The position numbers and the translations under genes are program-made. The notes under the pieces were generated by a model, which saw only the letters and a program-made list of their open reading frames with translations, did not search any database and was not told where the DNA came from. This document shows, piece after piece, positions 1 through 6,201 of a DNA stretch of 9,555 nucleotides (positions within the stretch are counted from its first letter, which is position 1; every line of letters starts with the position of its first letter). Source of the stretch: RI-283 sp964487925 (GTDB lineage: Bacteria > Pseudomonadota > Gammaproteobacteria > SZUA-140); contig CAZASZ010000068.1 in assembly GCA_964487925.1 (NCBI GenBank), positions 1-9,555 of the forward strand, in the 5' to 3' direction.

Positions 1-358
1 GACGTATGGCCCCTCCCCGCTCGATACAGACCCCAACATCACGGGCGCCGCGCACGGCGCCCTGTTTGTTGATGCTCAGACGCAGCCAAGGTATCGCGAA
101 ATCACTCAGGATCAACGCCGCGACCCGCTCTGCCAGGGTCTCGACCAACTGAAACTCGCTCTGTTCGACGAAGGCAATAACGGTCTTGGCGATCGACTTG
201 TAGTCGAGCGTGTCCTCAATGGCATCGGTCTCTGCTGCGCGACGGATGTCCGCGCCCATCTCGAGATCGATGACGACGGTCTGGCGGATCTCACGTTCCC
301 AATCGTAGATCCCGATGACGGTTTCGACCCGCAGGTCACGTAGATAGATGATGTCCAT
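1..358 (-). CDS. folB: Dihydroneopterin aldolase FolB (3' end cut by window edge)
   Basis: FolB splits 7,8-dihydroneopterin into 6-hydroxymethyl-7,8-dihydropterin and glycolaldehyde in cytoplasmic folate synthesis. The 119 visible residues start MDIIYLRDL and align almost residue for residue with the E. coli protein as I remember it (about 122 residues), so only a few C-terminal codons lie beyond base 1. Visible family features are the IGIYDWE segment (residues 15-21, with Glu21 matching the pterin-site glutamate), LVETLAERVA (71-80, Glu73 at the pterin-anchoring position) and NKQGAVRGA (97-105, with Lys98 as the catalytic lysine). The ATG at 358 is the first possible start in frame with this alignment; there is no strong Shine-Dalgarno, only a GGGAAAA stretch upstream. 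It is transcribed divergently from plsY, a frequent gammaproteobacterial arrangement. Identification is secure. Confidence 0.95.
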   Translation of the reverse strand, partial: MDIIYLRDLRVETVIGIYDWEREIRQTVVIDLEMGADIRRAAETDAIEDTLDYKSIAKTVIAFVEQSEFQLVETLAERVAALILSDFAIPWLRLSINKQGAVRGARDVGVCIERGGAIR

Positions 359-404
359 GAAAGGCGGTTTTCCCAGCTGTCATATGGCATTGATGGTTGC
401 GGGC

Positions 405-413
405 AGCATAGCA
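405..413 (-). promoter_or_regulatory. Candidate extended -10 box for folB
   Basis: Read on the minus strand this is TGCTATGCT, matching the extended -10 form TGnTATnnT. It would start transcription near 398 and give a leader of about 40 bases before the folB ATG at 358. No good -35 hexamer is visible, which fits an extended -10 promoter but also weakens the call. Confidence 0.4.
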
Positions 414-464
414 TCTTTTGCAACTCGGACAGAAACGGCACCGGCTTCCGTTGGCGTGATTACC

Positions 465-473
465 TGATATGAT
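465..473 (+). promoter_or_regulatory. Candidate extended -10 box for plsY
   Basis: The plus strand reads TGATATGAT, an extended -10 (TGn followed by TATGAT, 5 of 6 to TATAAT). The predicted start is near 480, about 30 bases before the plsY ATG. The -35 region (around 446-451, TTCCGT) is poor. The box sits in the 151-bp divergent gap and mirrors the candidate for folB on the other strand. Confidence 0.45.
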
Positions 474-509
474 GTCGCCAAATTCCTAGTTCGAACCAAC
501 TGAACAAAT

Positions 510-1109
510 ATGAGCCACATCTTCGAAGCCCTGATTGTCATCGCCGCCTACCTGATAGGTTCGCTGTCCTCGGCGATTCTCCTGTGTCGGATCGCCGGGC
601 TGCCGGACCCGCGCACGGAGGGCTCGGGAAACCCAGGAGCCACCAACGTACTGCGTTTCGGCGGCAAGCGCTTGGCCGCCTTGGTGTTCCTCGGCGACAT
701 GCTCAAGGGGCTCATCCCCGTGCTGATCGCCACCCTGCTCGATCTGCCGCCCGCCATCCTGGCCGCAACGGCCATGGCGGCATTCCTGGGACACGTATTC
801 CCGGTCTTCTTCGGGTTCAAGGGCGGCAAGGGCGTTGCCACGACGGTCGGCGTCATCGCCGGGCTCATCCCGCTGCTCGCGCTGGCATTATTGCTGCTCT
901 GGCTGGCGACCGCCTTCCTGACCCGCTATTCGTCCTTATCGGCCATCCTCGCCGCCCTGATCGCGCCGTTTGCAAGCTGGCCGCTGGCGCACGAACCCGC
1001 CTTTACGATCGCAATCGCCGTGATCGCTGTAATCTTGCTATGGCGTCACCGCCGCAACATCAGCAATTTGATAGCGGGCAAGGAACCAAAAATCGGGAAA
1101 AAAGCTTAA
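510..1109 (+). CDS. plsY: Glycerol-3-phosphate acyltransferase PlsY
   Basis: PlsY transfers the acyl group of acyl-phosphate to glycerol-3-phosphate, giving lysophosphatidic acid, the first step of membrane phospholipid synthesis; it is an integral inner-membrane enzyme. The 199-residue product has the usual family length and several hydrophobic segments (about residues 5-25, 54-76, 82-100, 112-137, 143-160, 165-178). The three conserved cytoplasmic motifs are present: GSLSSA (17-22), GSGNPGATN (38-46) and GHVFPVFFGFKGGKGVAT (94-111, glycine- and lysine-rich phosphate-binding region). The basic tail HRRNISNLIAGKEPKIG (180-196) is also typical. The ATG at 510 is the only sensible start because the first helix begins at once, but no Shine-Dalgarno sequence precedes it. 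It is divergent from folB and convergent with serB, with only 20 bases between the two stop codons. Confidence 0.96.
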   Translation: MSHIFEALIVIAAYLIGSLSSAILLCRIAGLPDPRTEGSGNPGATNVLRFGGKRLAALVFLGDMLKGLIPVLIATLLDLPPAILAATAMAAFLGHVFPVFFGFKGGKGVATTVGVIAGLIPLLALALLLLWLATAFLTRYSSLSAILAALIAPFASWPLAHEPAFTIAIAVIAVILLWRHRRNISNLIAGKEPKIGKKA

Positions 1110-1129
1110 TCGAATCTTCTAGGGCTCGA

Positions 1130-1987
1130 TCAACCCTCAATCAAATGCAGGACGCTGTCGAGACCGCCGTGATTCAGGGCGCAGGTTGCGCGTTCCTGTA
1201 CCGTCGGCTTGGCATGATATGCAACAGAAAGCCCCGCCTTTTCCATCATGAGCAGATCGTTGGCGCCGTCGCCCATGGCAATAGTCTGGGCGTGAGAGAT
1301 ATCCAGTTCATCACAGAGTTTATCGAGGAGATCGGCCTTGGCCTGGGCGCCGACGATATCACCGTGGACCTCGCCCGTGATCCGGCCGTTGCTGATCTCC
1401 AGGTGATTGGCCAGGGTGTAATCGAGGCCGAACCGCGCTTTTAGCCGGTCGGTAAAAAAGGTGAATCCGCCTGAGACCAACGCGAAACGGATCCCCCGCA
1501 AGCGCGCCCCCTTCAGCAGGGCCTCCGCTCCCGAGTTCAGGAACAGACGTTCTTCATAGACGCGCTCCAGGGTCTCGGCCTCAAGGCCCGCCAACAGGGC
1601 AACCCGGCGACGCAAGGAGGTCTCGAAGTCGATCTCACCGCGCATGGCCGATTCGGTGATGGCGGCAACCTGGGGTTTGACCGAGAAGTAATCAGCGATC
1701 TCATCAATGCATTCGATGCCGATCAGGGTCGAATCCATGTCACTGATGACAAGCCTGGTCCGCGCCGGATCGAACCCAACTGGCAAGCGATTGATATCAC
1801 AATCTATTCCTTTTCGAAAAGCGGTCAGATCGGCATCGGAAACCTGGCGACGCGTGACGAGTCGGTGATATCCACTACATGCGATCAACTCGCCGTCATC
1901 AAGCCAGTTATCGAGCATGGGATTCAGAGCGCCGTTCAAGCGGTCACCGTGGATAATCAGGGTTGTCGTCGTTGTATCTCCGCTCAT
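1130..1987 (-). CDS. serB: Phosphoserine phosphatase SerB
   Basis: SerB hydrolyses O-phospho-L-serine to serine and phosphate, the last step of serine synthesis, in the cytoplasm. The 285-residue protein has an N-terminal region of about 75 residues of the kind seen in gammaproteobacterial SerB, then a complete HAD phosphatase core. That core holds SDMDST (82-87; Asp83 nucleophile, Asp85 acid/base), the substrate-recognition segment IECIDEIADY (91-100), VSGGF (171-175; Ser172), Lys217, and GDGAND (239-244; Mg2+ ligands). The chosen ATG at 1987 has an AGGAG about 12 bases upstream, slightly farther than ideal. It follows mtnC by 39 bases on the same strand and is probably the last gene of that transcript. 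mtnC is also a HAD phosphatase, but the ECIDE and SDMDST signatures make SerB specific here. Confidence 0.95.
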   Translation of the reverse strand: MSGDTTTTTLIIHGDRLNGALNPMLDNWLDDGELIACSGYHRLVTRRQVSDADLTAFRKGIDCDINRLPVGFDPARTRLVISDMDSTLIGIECIDEIADYFSVKPQVAAITESAMRGEIDFETSLRRRVALLAGLEAETLERVYEERLFLNSGAEALLKGARLRGIRFALVSGGFTFFTDRLKARFGLDYTLANHLEISNGRITGEVHGDIVGAQAKADLLDKLCDELDISHAQTIAMGDGANDLLMMEKAGLSVAYHAKPTVQERATCALNHGGLDSVLHLIEG

Positions 1988-2026
1988 GGAAGGGGCTGGC
2001 TCCTAACTCGGTTCGATTTGGCTAAT

Positions 2027-2710
2027 TCAGAATGCGTTGATGTCGATGTGTTCGAAGTCCGCGACCATAGCGTACCCTTGGGTATTGGCCGTCACGCCCT
2101 CGCGCAGGATCTGACAGACCGCGAAGCCGGCCTGCGTGGCCGCATCGAGTTCGGCCTCAGCGTCTGACAGGAAGAGAGTTTCTCCGGGAACGACGCCGAT
2201 TGCCGCAGCGATCTTTGTATAAGACTCCGCTGCCTGCTTGGGGCCCGTCGTAGTGTCGAAATAGCCCGAAAACAGCCTGGTCAGGTCACCGGCATCACTG
2301 TGACGGAAATAGAGGCGCTGGGCATGGATAGAACCCGATGAATAACAATAAATGCCAATATCCCGTGCGTGCCAGACCCGTAAAACGCCATCGACATCAA
2401 TATAGAGATGGGACCGAAGCTCCCCACGCTGGTAACCAGCCTCCCAAATCAGGCCCTGAAGGGTCTTGAGCGAGCTCGTCTTGCGGTCGCCATCTATCCA
2501 TCCCAGCAAGGTCTCTATTACATCATCAAGGCTGGATTCAGTGCCGATTCCATCACGAACGGCCTCGATCTGGGCGCGCCACTCGGGGTCTTCGGCATGT
2601 GCGCGCAACTCGTCGGCCAAGTGCTCTTTGGCGTAGGGGAACAGTGTGTCGCGAACAAAGGACAACGACGAGGTCGTGCCCTCGACATCAGTAACAATAG
2701 CTCGAATCAC
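2027..2710 (-). CDS. mtnC: Enolase-phosphatase E1 (2,3-diketo-5-methylthiopentyl-1-phosphate enolase/phosphatase) MtnC
   Basis: MtnC enolises and then dephosphorylates 2,3-diketo-5-methylthiopentyl-1-phosphate to the acireductone used by MtnD in methionine salvage. The 227-residue length is normal for the family. HAD motifs are visible: DVEGTT (8-13; Asp8 nucleophile, and the Glu10 typical of this subfamily in place of the usual second Asp), YSSGSI (123-128), Lys158, and FLSDAEAELDAA (180-191; metal-binding Asp183). The start codon is GTG at 2710, and its bases overlap the mtnD stop (GTGA, 4 bp), pointing to translational coupling. No better start exists because the conserved N terminus MIRAIVTDVEGTT begins exactly here. 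Identification is secure. Confidence 0.95.
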   Translation of the reverse strand: MIRAIVTDVEGTTSSLSFVRDTLFPYAKEHLADELRAHAEDPEWRAQIEAVRDGIGTESSLDDVIETLLGWIDGDRKTSSLKTLQGLIWEAGYQRGELRSHLYIDVDGVLRVWHARDIGIYCYSSGSIHAQRLYFRHSDAGDLTRLFSGYFDTTTGPKQAAESYTKIAAAIGVVPGETLFLSDAEAELDAATQAGFAVCQILREGVTANTQGYAMVADFEHIDINAF

Positions 2711-3270
2711 GCGCTCAGATCCGCCACGAAGGTATCAAAGTCCGGATATCTCTTCGCGATATCACTGCCCGTATAGTTCGCGATCCAGCCTTCAGGCGTC
2801 GTGAATAGCCGGATACAGCGAAAATCCGGTCGCTCGCCCATATCGAACCAATGCGGTACTCTGGCCGGCACGCTGATCAAGTCCCCCTCATCACACATCA
2901 GGGCGTAAACCCGGCTTCCGATGTGGAGGTAAAAAAGACCATGACCATGGACAAAGAAGCGGACCTCGAAGTCATCATGGGTGTGTTCGGACAGGAACTT
3001 CTGACGTAATGCCGCCCGATCCGGATGATCAGGACCCAGGCTGACGACATCGGCGCTCTGAAAGCCATGGTGCGCCATGAGCCGCCCTATGGAATCCTCG
3101 TACGCAACGAGGACCTCTTCGTTGGTCGCATCTCGGGTTAATGGGGCCTCGGTCGCCCAAACCGCGTATTCCACTCCCAGCTTGACCAGGAGTTGGGTGA
3201 TACTGACCTGGTCCATATGATGGGCCAAAACGGTCCGATCCGTGTCGGCATAGATACAAAGATGTGTCAT
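2707..3270 (-). CDS. mtnD: Acireductone dioxygenase MtnD
   Basis: MtnD is a cupin that oxidises acireductone. With Fe2+ it gives 2-keto-4-methylthiobutyrate (the methionine precursor) and formate; with Ni2+ it gives the off-pathway products methylthiopropionate, CO and formate. From the ATG at 3270 the protein has 187 residues. The four metal ligands fall at His96, His98, Glu102 and His140 (HTHDDFE and VPHWFD), the same numbers as in the well-studied Klebsiella enzyme, which supports this start. A longer reading from 3303 (MRVGDAGGG) is less likely: a GGGAGG lies 9-10 bases upstream of 3270, inside that extension. The start overlaps the mtnB stop by 4 bp (ATGA) and the stop overlaps the mtnC start by 4 bp. 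The sequence does not show which metal is bound. Confidence 0.95.
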   Translation of the reverse strand: MTHLCIYADTDRTVLAHHMDQVSITQLLVKLGVEYAVWATEAPLTRDATNEEVLVAYEDSIGRLMAHHGFQSADVVSLGPDHPDRAALRQKFLSEHTHDDFEVRFFVHGHGLFYLHIGSRVYALMCDEGDLISVPARVPHWFDMGERPDFRCIRLFTTPEGWIANYTGSDIAKRYPDFDTFVADLSA

Positions 3271-3887
3271 GACCGTTCCACCTCCCGCGTCACCAACGCG
3301 CATTGCAACAAGAACTCAAAGGCCTCTAGGTGCCTGACTGCGGCATCCATATCCACGCCCCAGGCATAAAGGCCATGGCCCCGAATCAGATAACCCGGAG
3401 GACCGTCGTGGAGGTGAGGCTCGACCTTTGCGGCGAGACGCGCCATATCCTGGTCGTTGCCGAAAACGGGCACCGAGACTTTGGTCTGATGGGTATCGAC
3501 GTCAGGAAAGGCCTTCAGGATCTCTAAATCGTCGATCTCCCACAACCGGCCCAGTGTGCGCGACACCACCGTCGCATTCACAGAGTGGGTATGTAACACG
3601 ACGCCGACGTCAGGAAAGCATGCGTAGATCTGCGCATGCAGCAGGGTCTCTGCAGAGGGACGACGATAATCGTTGACGGGATCGCCGTCGCTATCGACAC
3701 GCATGATGTCCGATTCGTGCAGCCCCCCCTTATGGGTACCCGATACCGTGATTGCAATCGTCTCGTCACCGAGACGCGCCGATAGGTTACCGCTTGTAGC
3801 CGGCAGCCATCCGCGATCGTGCAAACGACGCCCGACATCGATAAGCGCCCCGACAGCTGCCTCAAAACTCATGTTTGCTAACCCCAT
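3267..3887 (-). CDS. mtnB: Methylthioribulose-1-phosphate dehydratase MtnB
   Basis: MtnB removes water from 5-methylthioribulose-1-phosphate to give 2,3-diketo-5-methylthiopentyl-1-phosphate, the substrate of MtnC. It belongs to the zinc-dependent class II aldolase/adducin family. From 3887 it has 206 residues, close to the usual length. Visible family features are PATSGNLSARL (29-39, phosphate-binding loop), RPSAETLLHAQIY (76-88, Glu80), VVLHTHSVNATVVSR (96-110; zinc ligands His99 and His101) and IRGHGLYAWG (168-177; third zinc ligand His171). The ATG at 3887 has GGAGAA five bases upstream. ATG 3872 is a possible internal alternative, and 3923 would add an unconserved extension. The start lies inside the end of the upstream hydrolase gene (26-bp overlap), so the two are probably translated together. 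Start certainty is moderate; family certainty is high. Confidence 0.93.
   Translation of the reverse strand: MGLANMSFEAAVGALIDVGRRLHDRGWLPATSGNLSARLGDETIAITVSGTHKGGLHESDIMRVDSDGDPVNDYRRPSAETLLHAQIYACFPDVGVVLHTHSVNATVVSRTLGRLWEIDDLEILKAFPDVDTHQTKVSVPVFGNDQDMARLAAKVEPHLHDGPPGYLIRGHGLYAWGVDMDAAVRHLEAFEFLLQCALVTREVERS
3281..3286 (-). promoter_or_regulatory. Shine-Dalgarno deciding the mtnD start
   Basis: The minus strand reads GGGAGG, ten bases upstream of the ATG at 3270. It lies inside the mtnB coding region and makes 3270, rather than 3303, the likely mtnD start. Confidence 0.75.
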
Positions 3888-4656
3888 CAAGGTTCTCCAG
3901 ATAACGCTCAACCCATGCTCCAATCATACGCCCCGCATAGGCCGCATCGCCATCATCACTGAGCAAATGATCGGCGCGGTCGAGGACGACAAAGCTCTTG
4001 GGGTGCTGTGCTGTCGAAAAGATCCGGCTCGCATTCCCCATGTGCACAACCCGATCCTCAGGTGCATGCAGGATCAGCAAGGCGCGGCCCAGATTGGAGA
4101 TGACATCGCGCATGTCGTGGTGCTGCATGTCCTCAATGAATTGACGCGTGATCGCGTAGGTCTGGCCGCCAATCGCAATGTCGTCACTACCATGGCTCAT
4201 GATCCTCTCCATCTGCGCGTCGAAATGGTGGCGGAGATGGCCCGGATCGAAGGGGGCGTTGATAGTCGCGATGGCGCGACAGGAAGGTATGTCGCGGGCC
4301 GCGGCCAAAGACATGGTGCCGCCCAAGGAATGACCGATCAACAACTCGGGCGCGGGAAGACCTTCGGAAGCCACCGCCTTGCAAGCGGCCACGATATCCG
4401 CAACCCCGGTCGAAAAGTTGGTGTCCGCGAAACGTCCTCCGCTCTCGCCAAGCCCACTCAGATCGATGCGCAACAAACCGATCCCACGAGCACAAAGCTC
4501 GCGACCGATCGTACGATTGATCTTGTAGTTCTTGTGACAGGTGAAACAGTGAGTCATGACGGCCATGGCGCGTGGTGCGGCCGAGCGCGGAAGGTCGAAT
4601 ATCCCGGCGAGTTCGATACCTGACGAGTTGTGGAAACGCAGCCGTTTCGAGTTCAT
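3862..4656 (-). CDS. Alpha/beta hydrolase, stand-alone form of the hydrolase half of hydrolase-OsmC proteins
   Basis: This is a cytoplasmic alpha/beta-hydrolase of 264 residues from ATG 4656, substrate unknown. It has the nucleophile elbow GHSLGG (108-113, Ser110), the acid in HAPEDRVV (Asp201) and the base in RADHLLS (His230). The segment THCFTCHKNYK (35-45, probable oxyanion region) and the stretch IDLSGLGESGGRFADTNFS (64-82) are, in my recollection, hallmarks of the hydrolase domain found fused to OsmC in two-domain proteins of about 400 residues; here the OsmC domain is missing. No signal peptide is present. The gene overlaps mtnB by 26 bp and so heads the methionine-salvage operon. The reading frame stays open to an ATG at 4746, but the extra 30 residues are unlike the family and would span two inverted repeats, so I prefer 4656, although no good ribosome site precedes it. 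Confidence 0.82.
   Translation of the reverse strand: MNSKRLRFHNSSGIELAGIFDLPRSAAPRAMAVMTHCFTCHKNYKINRTIGRELCARGIGLLRIDLSGLGESGGRFADTNFSTGVADIVAACKAVASEGLPAPELLIGHSLGGTMSLAAARDIPSCRAIATINAPFDPGHLRHHFDAQMERIMSHGSDDIAIGGQTYAITRQFIEDMQHHDMRDVISNLGRALLILHAPEDRVVHMGNASRIFSTAQHPKSFVVLDRADHLLSDDGDAAYAGRMIGAWVERYLENLDGVSKHEF
3893..3898 (-). promoter_or_regulatory. Shine-Dalgarno favouring mtnB start at 3887
   Basis: The minus strand reads GGAGAA five bases before ATG 3887. The competing ATG at 3872 has only a GGGG about 10 bases upstream. Confidence 0.6.
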
Positions 4657-4716
4657 GAGACGAATCGTATAGAAAGGGAGTGATAGTTTACCGTCCCCCG
4701 CCGACGATTCCCACAA

Positions 4717-4731
4717 CATACGATACGTATG
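4717..4731. repeat. Short palindrome upstream of the hydrolase-mtn operon
   Basis: CATACG-ATA-CGTATG has perfect 6-bp arms around 3 bases. It lies 61 bases upstream of the preferred hydrolase start and touches the larger inverted repeat at 4731-4757. It could be an operator for a dimeric regulator of the mtn operon. I do not recognise it as the site of a named regulator. Confidence 0.4.
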
Positions 4732-4757
4732 GAACCTCTGATCCATTCGGAGGTTCC
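4731..4757. repeat. Inverted repeat, 8-bp arms
   Basis: Arms GGAACCTC (4731-4738) and GAGGTTCC (4750-4757) are perfect, separated by 11 bases. The repeat sits between the terminator of the amr-lipoprotein operon and the hydrolase-mtn genes. As RNA it could fold into a stem; as DNA it could be an operator. No run of T follows on either strand, so it is not an intrinsic terminator by itself. Confidence 0.5.
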
Positions 4758-4760
4758 CCC

Positions 4761-4794
4761 AAAAAAAACCCCGGCCTGGAGGATGGCCGGGGTT
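4761..4794 (-). terminator. Rho-independent terminator of the amr-lipoprotein operon
   Basis: On the minus strand AACCCCGGCC (4794-4785) and GGCCGGGGTT (4776-4767) form a perfect 10-bp stem, 8 bp of it G-C, around an 8-base loop. An unbroken run of eight T follows (4768-4761, two of them within the stem). It lies 118 bases after the lipoprotein stop codon. No T run exists in the plus direction, so it works for minus-strand transcripts only and insulates the mtn operon. Confidence 0.93.
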
Positions 4795-4911
4795 GAGGGA
4801 GTCGTTCTAAACTATGAAGAAGGGGTATATGGTTAATGAGACCAGGTCTTTTTAAAAAAGTTCATTATCGTTGAAAAATTTTTCAGCCCTGCCTGAAATT
4901 GACCATGCGCC

Positions 4912-6201
4912 TTATGGCCCGGAGGTATCGGCAGCAGCCTCTCCGGCAAGCCACCGGCCCTGCAGTTGAGCCTGGCGATCACGCCAGAATGCCCGCCCGC
5001 CGTAAGCCATGAGGCCTTCGATATCCATCCTGTCATCGCTAATATAGCGCCGGACGGCAGCGATATCCTCGGCATCACCATCGTGCAGATAGGCAAACTT
5101 CAGCGTATTCCCCAAAGGCAATAATACGGGAAGTGTGTAATAGTCCGCCCCGGGCGAGCCCGATCGACCGACATAAAAACCCATAAAAGGGCGATACTCG
5201 CCCAACCTGCCCTTAAATGTATAGAAGGGGTCGGCGGGGACCAGGAAATGCAGCTCATAGTCCGCCTCATGCCCCCCTGCCTCAAGGCCATAAGTCACAT
5301 CCATCCCATCAAGAAACGGCTGGTTCTCACCGGACAGCAGATAATCCATTCGACTGGGGAACGGAATCGTGCGGTGTGCGACGGGCTCTGGGCTATGACT
5401 CGATAGATAGATCTCGTTCGAGGACGCCGCGACCTCGAGCGGCAAGCCATCATCGCCCGGCCAACTCAGGTCTTTGCCGATCAAATAGGCGCGATGATGG
5501 TTGTGTTGCGCCAGGACTACCGCCAGAGGACGCTGCCCATCGTCGAGTACGAGCGTGTAGGCCACATAGACATCGAGCTCGTGCCAGTCGTTGGCGTCCC
5601 AACCGGCTAACCAACCCATGACGCTTAGTCCTGCACGTTCAAACCAATTGAGCCGAGCTGGTAGGCCACTGCGCGCAAAAGGGATATTGTAGCTCAGGAA
5701 GATCATCGGTAACACCCGCTCGCCATCATCTGTCGGGAAATGGACCTGTTCGCGACGCACGCGGCCATAAACCGCCGCATGCGGCTCCTTGATCTCACGG
5801 ACAAGGTCCAGACCCACGATCTCGTCCGATCTGTGCCGCCAAAGGTCCTCGGCCGTGGGTGGATCGGCGAGTACGGTGTCTGTTTCGAGATCCGACATGC
5901 GCGTGGCAGGTAAATAGTCCCGATAGAAGTCGATGGGACCGGCGTGCCCGGGCGGCAGAATGAGGCGGGGGCGATAGCGCGTAAGGAGCTCCCTATCATG
6001 AACATTTGGTTCCGACTTTTCCGCGGGGTGGCCGGCAAAGTATTCGCTGAAACCAGGATAGGAGGAAAATCCACGCACATCGCCACGTACGCCACAAGCG
6101 ACCAGCGACAAGGTCAGCAAGCCAACGACCGTCAGCGACGGCAAGCGCAACAGATTGATGCGTCCCACCCTAGAGATAGACGGCCTGGCGCTGATTCCCA
6201 T
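4912..6201 (-). CDS. Predicted lipoprotein of unknown function, last gene of the amr operon
   Basis: I do not recognise a named family. From ATG 6201 the product has 429 residues: a basic N-region, a hydrophobic stretch LPSLTVVGLLTLSLVAC (20-36) ending in the lipobox LVAC with lipidated Cys36, and a soluble domain. Glycine, not aspartate, follows the Cys, so sorting to the outer membrane is expected. The soluble part is rich in Trp, Tyr, His and Asp. Segments TRYRPRLILPP (74-84), DWHELDVYVAYTLVL (205-219) and VVLAQHNHHRAYLIG (228-242), together with HEADYELHF (311-319), loosely recall the 'YxPxxxxxxxE ... GDWExxxV ... QH' layout of Vps62-like domains; this is a weak inference. A GTG at 6168, one base after the amrS stop, would give a more typical 24-residue signal peptide and is an equally possible start. 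With ATG 6201 the gene overlaps amrS by 32 bp. Confidence 0.8.
   Translation of the reverse strand: MGISARPSISRVGRINLLRLPSLTVVGLLTLSLVACGVRGDVRGFSSYPGFSEYFAGHPAEKSEPNVHDRELLTRYRPRLILPPGHAGPIDFYRDYLPATRMSDLETDTVLADPPTAEDLWRHRSDEIVGLDLVREIKEPHAAVYGRVRREQVHFPTDDGERVLPMIFLSYNIPFARSGLPARLNWFERAGLSVMGWLAGWDANDWHELDVYVAYTLVLDDGQRPLAVVLAQHNHHRAYLIGKDLSWPGDDGLPLEVAASSNEIYLSSHSPEPVAHRTIPFPSRMDYLLSGENQPFLDGMDVTYGLEAGGHEADYELHFLVPADPFYTFKGRLGEYRPFMGFYVGRSGSPGADYYTLPVLLPLGNTLKFAYLHDGDAEDIAAVRRYISDDRMDIEGLMAYGGRAFWRDRQAQLQGRWLAGEAAADTSGP

Larger units (their letters stand above)
4657..4911. other. Intergenic region between the lipoprotein and hydrolase-mtn operons
   Basis: The 255 bases hold the terminator at 4761-4794, two inverted repeats at 4717-4757, an AT-rich patch at 4849-4885 containing a perfect 14-bp palindrome (TGAAAAATTTTTCA, 4872-4885), and no convincing gene. 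I could not find a convincing sigma-70 promoter for the mtn operon. A TATACG on the minus strand sits only six bases before ATG 4656, with no matching -35. Confidence 0.7.

Noticed and set aside
1110..1140. Weak stem (ATCGA/TCGAT) between plsY and serB as a bidirectional terminator
   Set aside because: Only 5-bp arms with a 12-base loop. The nearest T run on the minus strand is several bases off, inside plsY, so it does not meet the standard for a terminator.
584..1444. A 286-codon plus-strand open frame across plsY and the end of serB
   Set aside because: It is a shifted frame of plsY, rich in Arg, His and Pro, that continues antisense into serB; this is a GC-rich shadow.
3673..4623. A 316-codon open frame on the plus strand
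   Set aside because: It runs antisense to the hydrolase and mtnB, both of which have full family motifs. Its translation shows no domain pattern.
4872..4885. Perfect palindrome TGAAAAATTTTTCA as an operator
   Set aside because: It is a simple A-run/T-run palindrome in an AT-rich patch, far from any recognisable promoter, and such sequences arise readily by chance.
4657..4911. SAM or related riboswitch in front of the methionine-salvage genes
   Set aside because: I looked for a multi-helix leader and found only the terminator stem and simple inverted repeats. Nothing matches the layout of a SAM or SAH riboswitch.
4833..5096. An 87-codon minus-strand frame at the end of the lipoprotein gene
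   Set aside because: It lies in another frame of the lipoprotein gene, has no ribosome site, and its product resembles no family I know.
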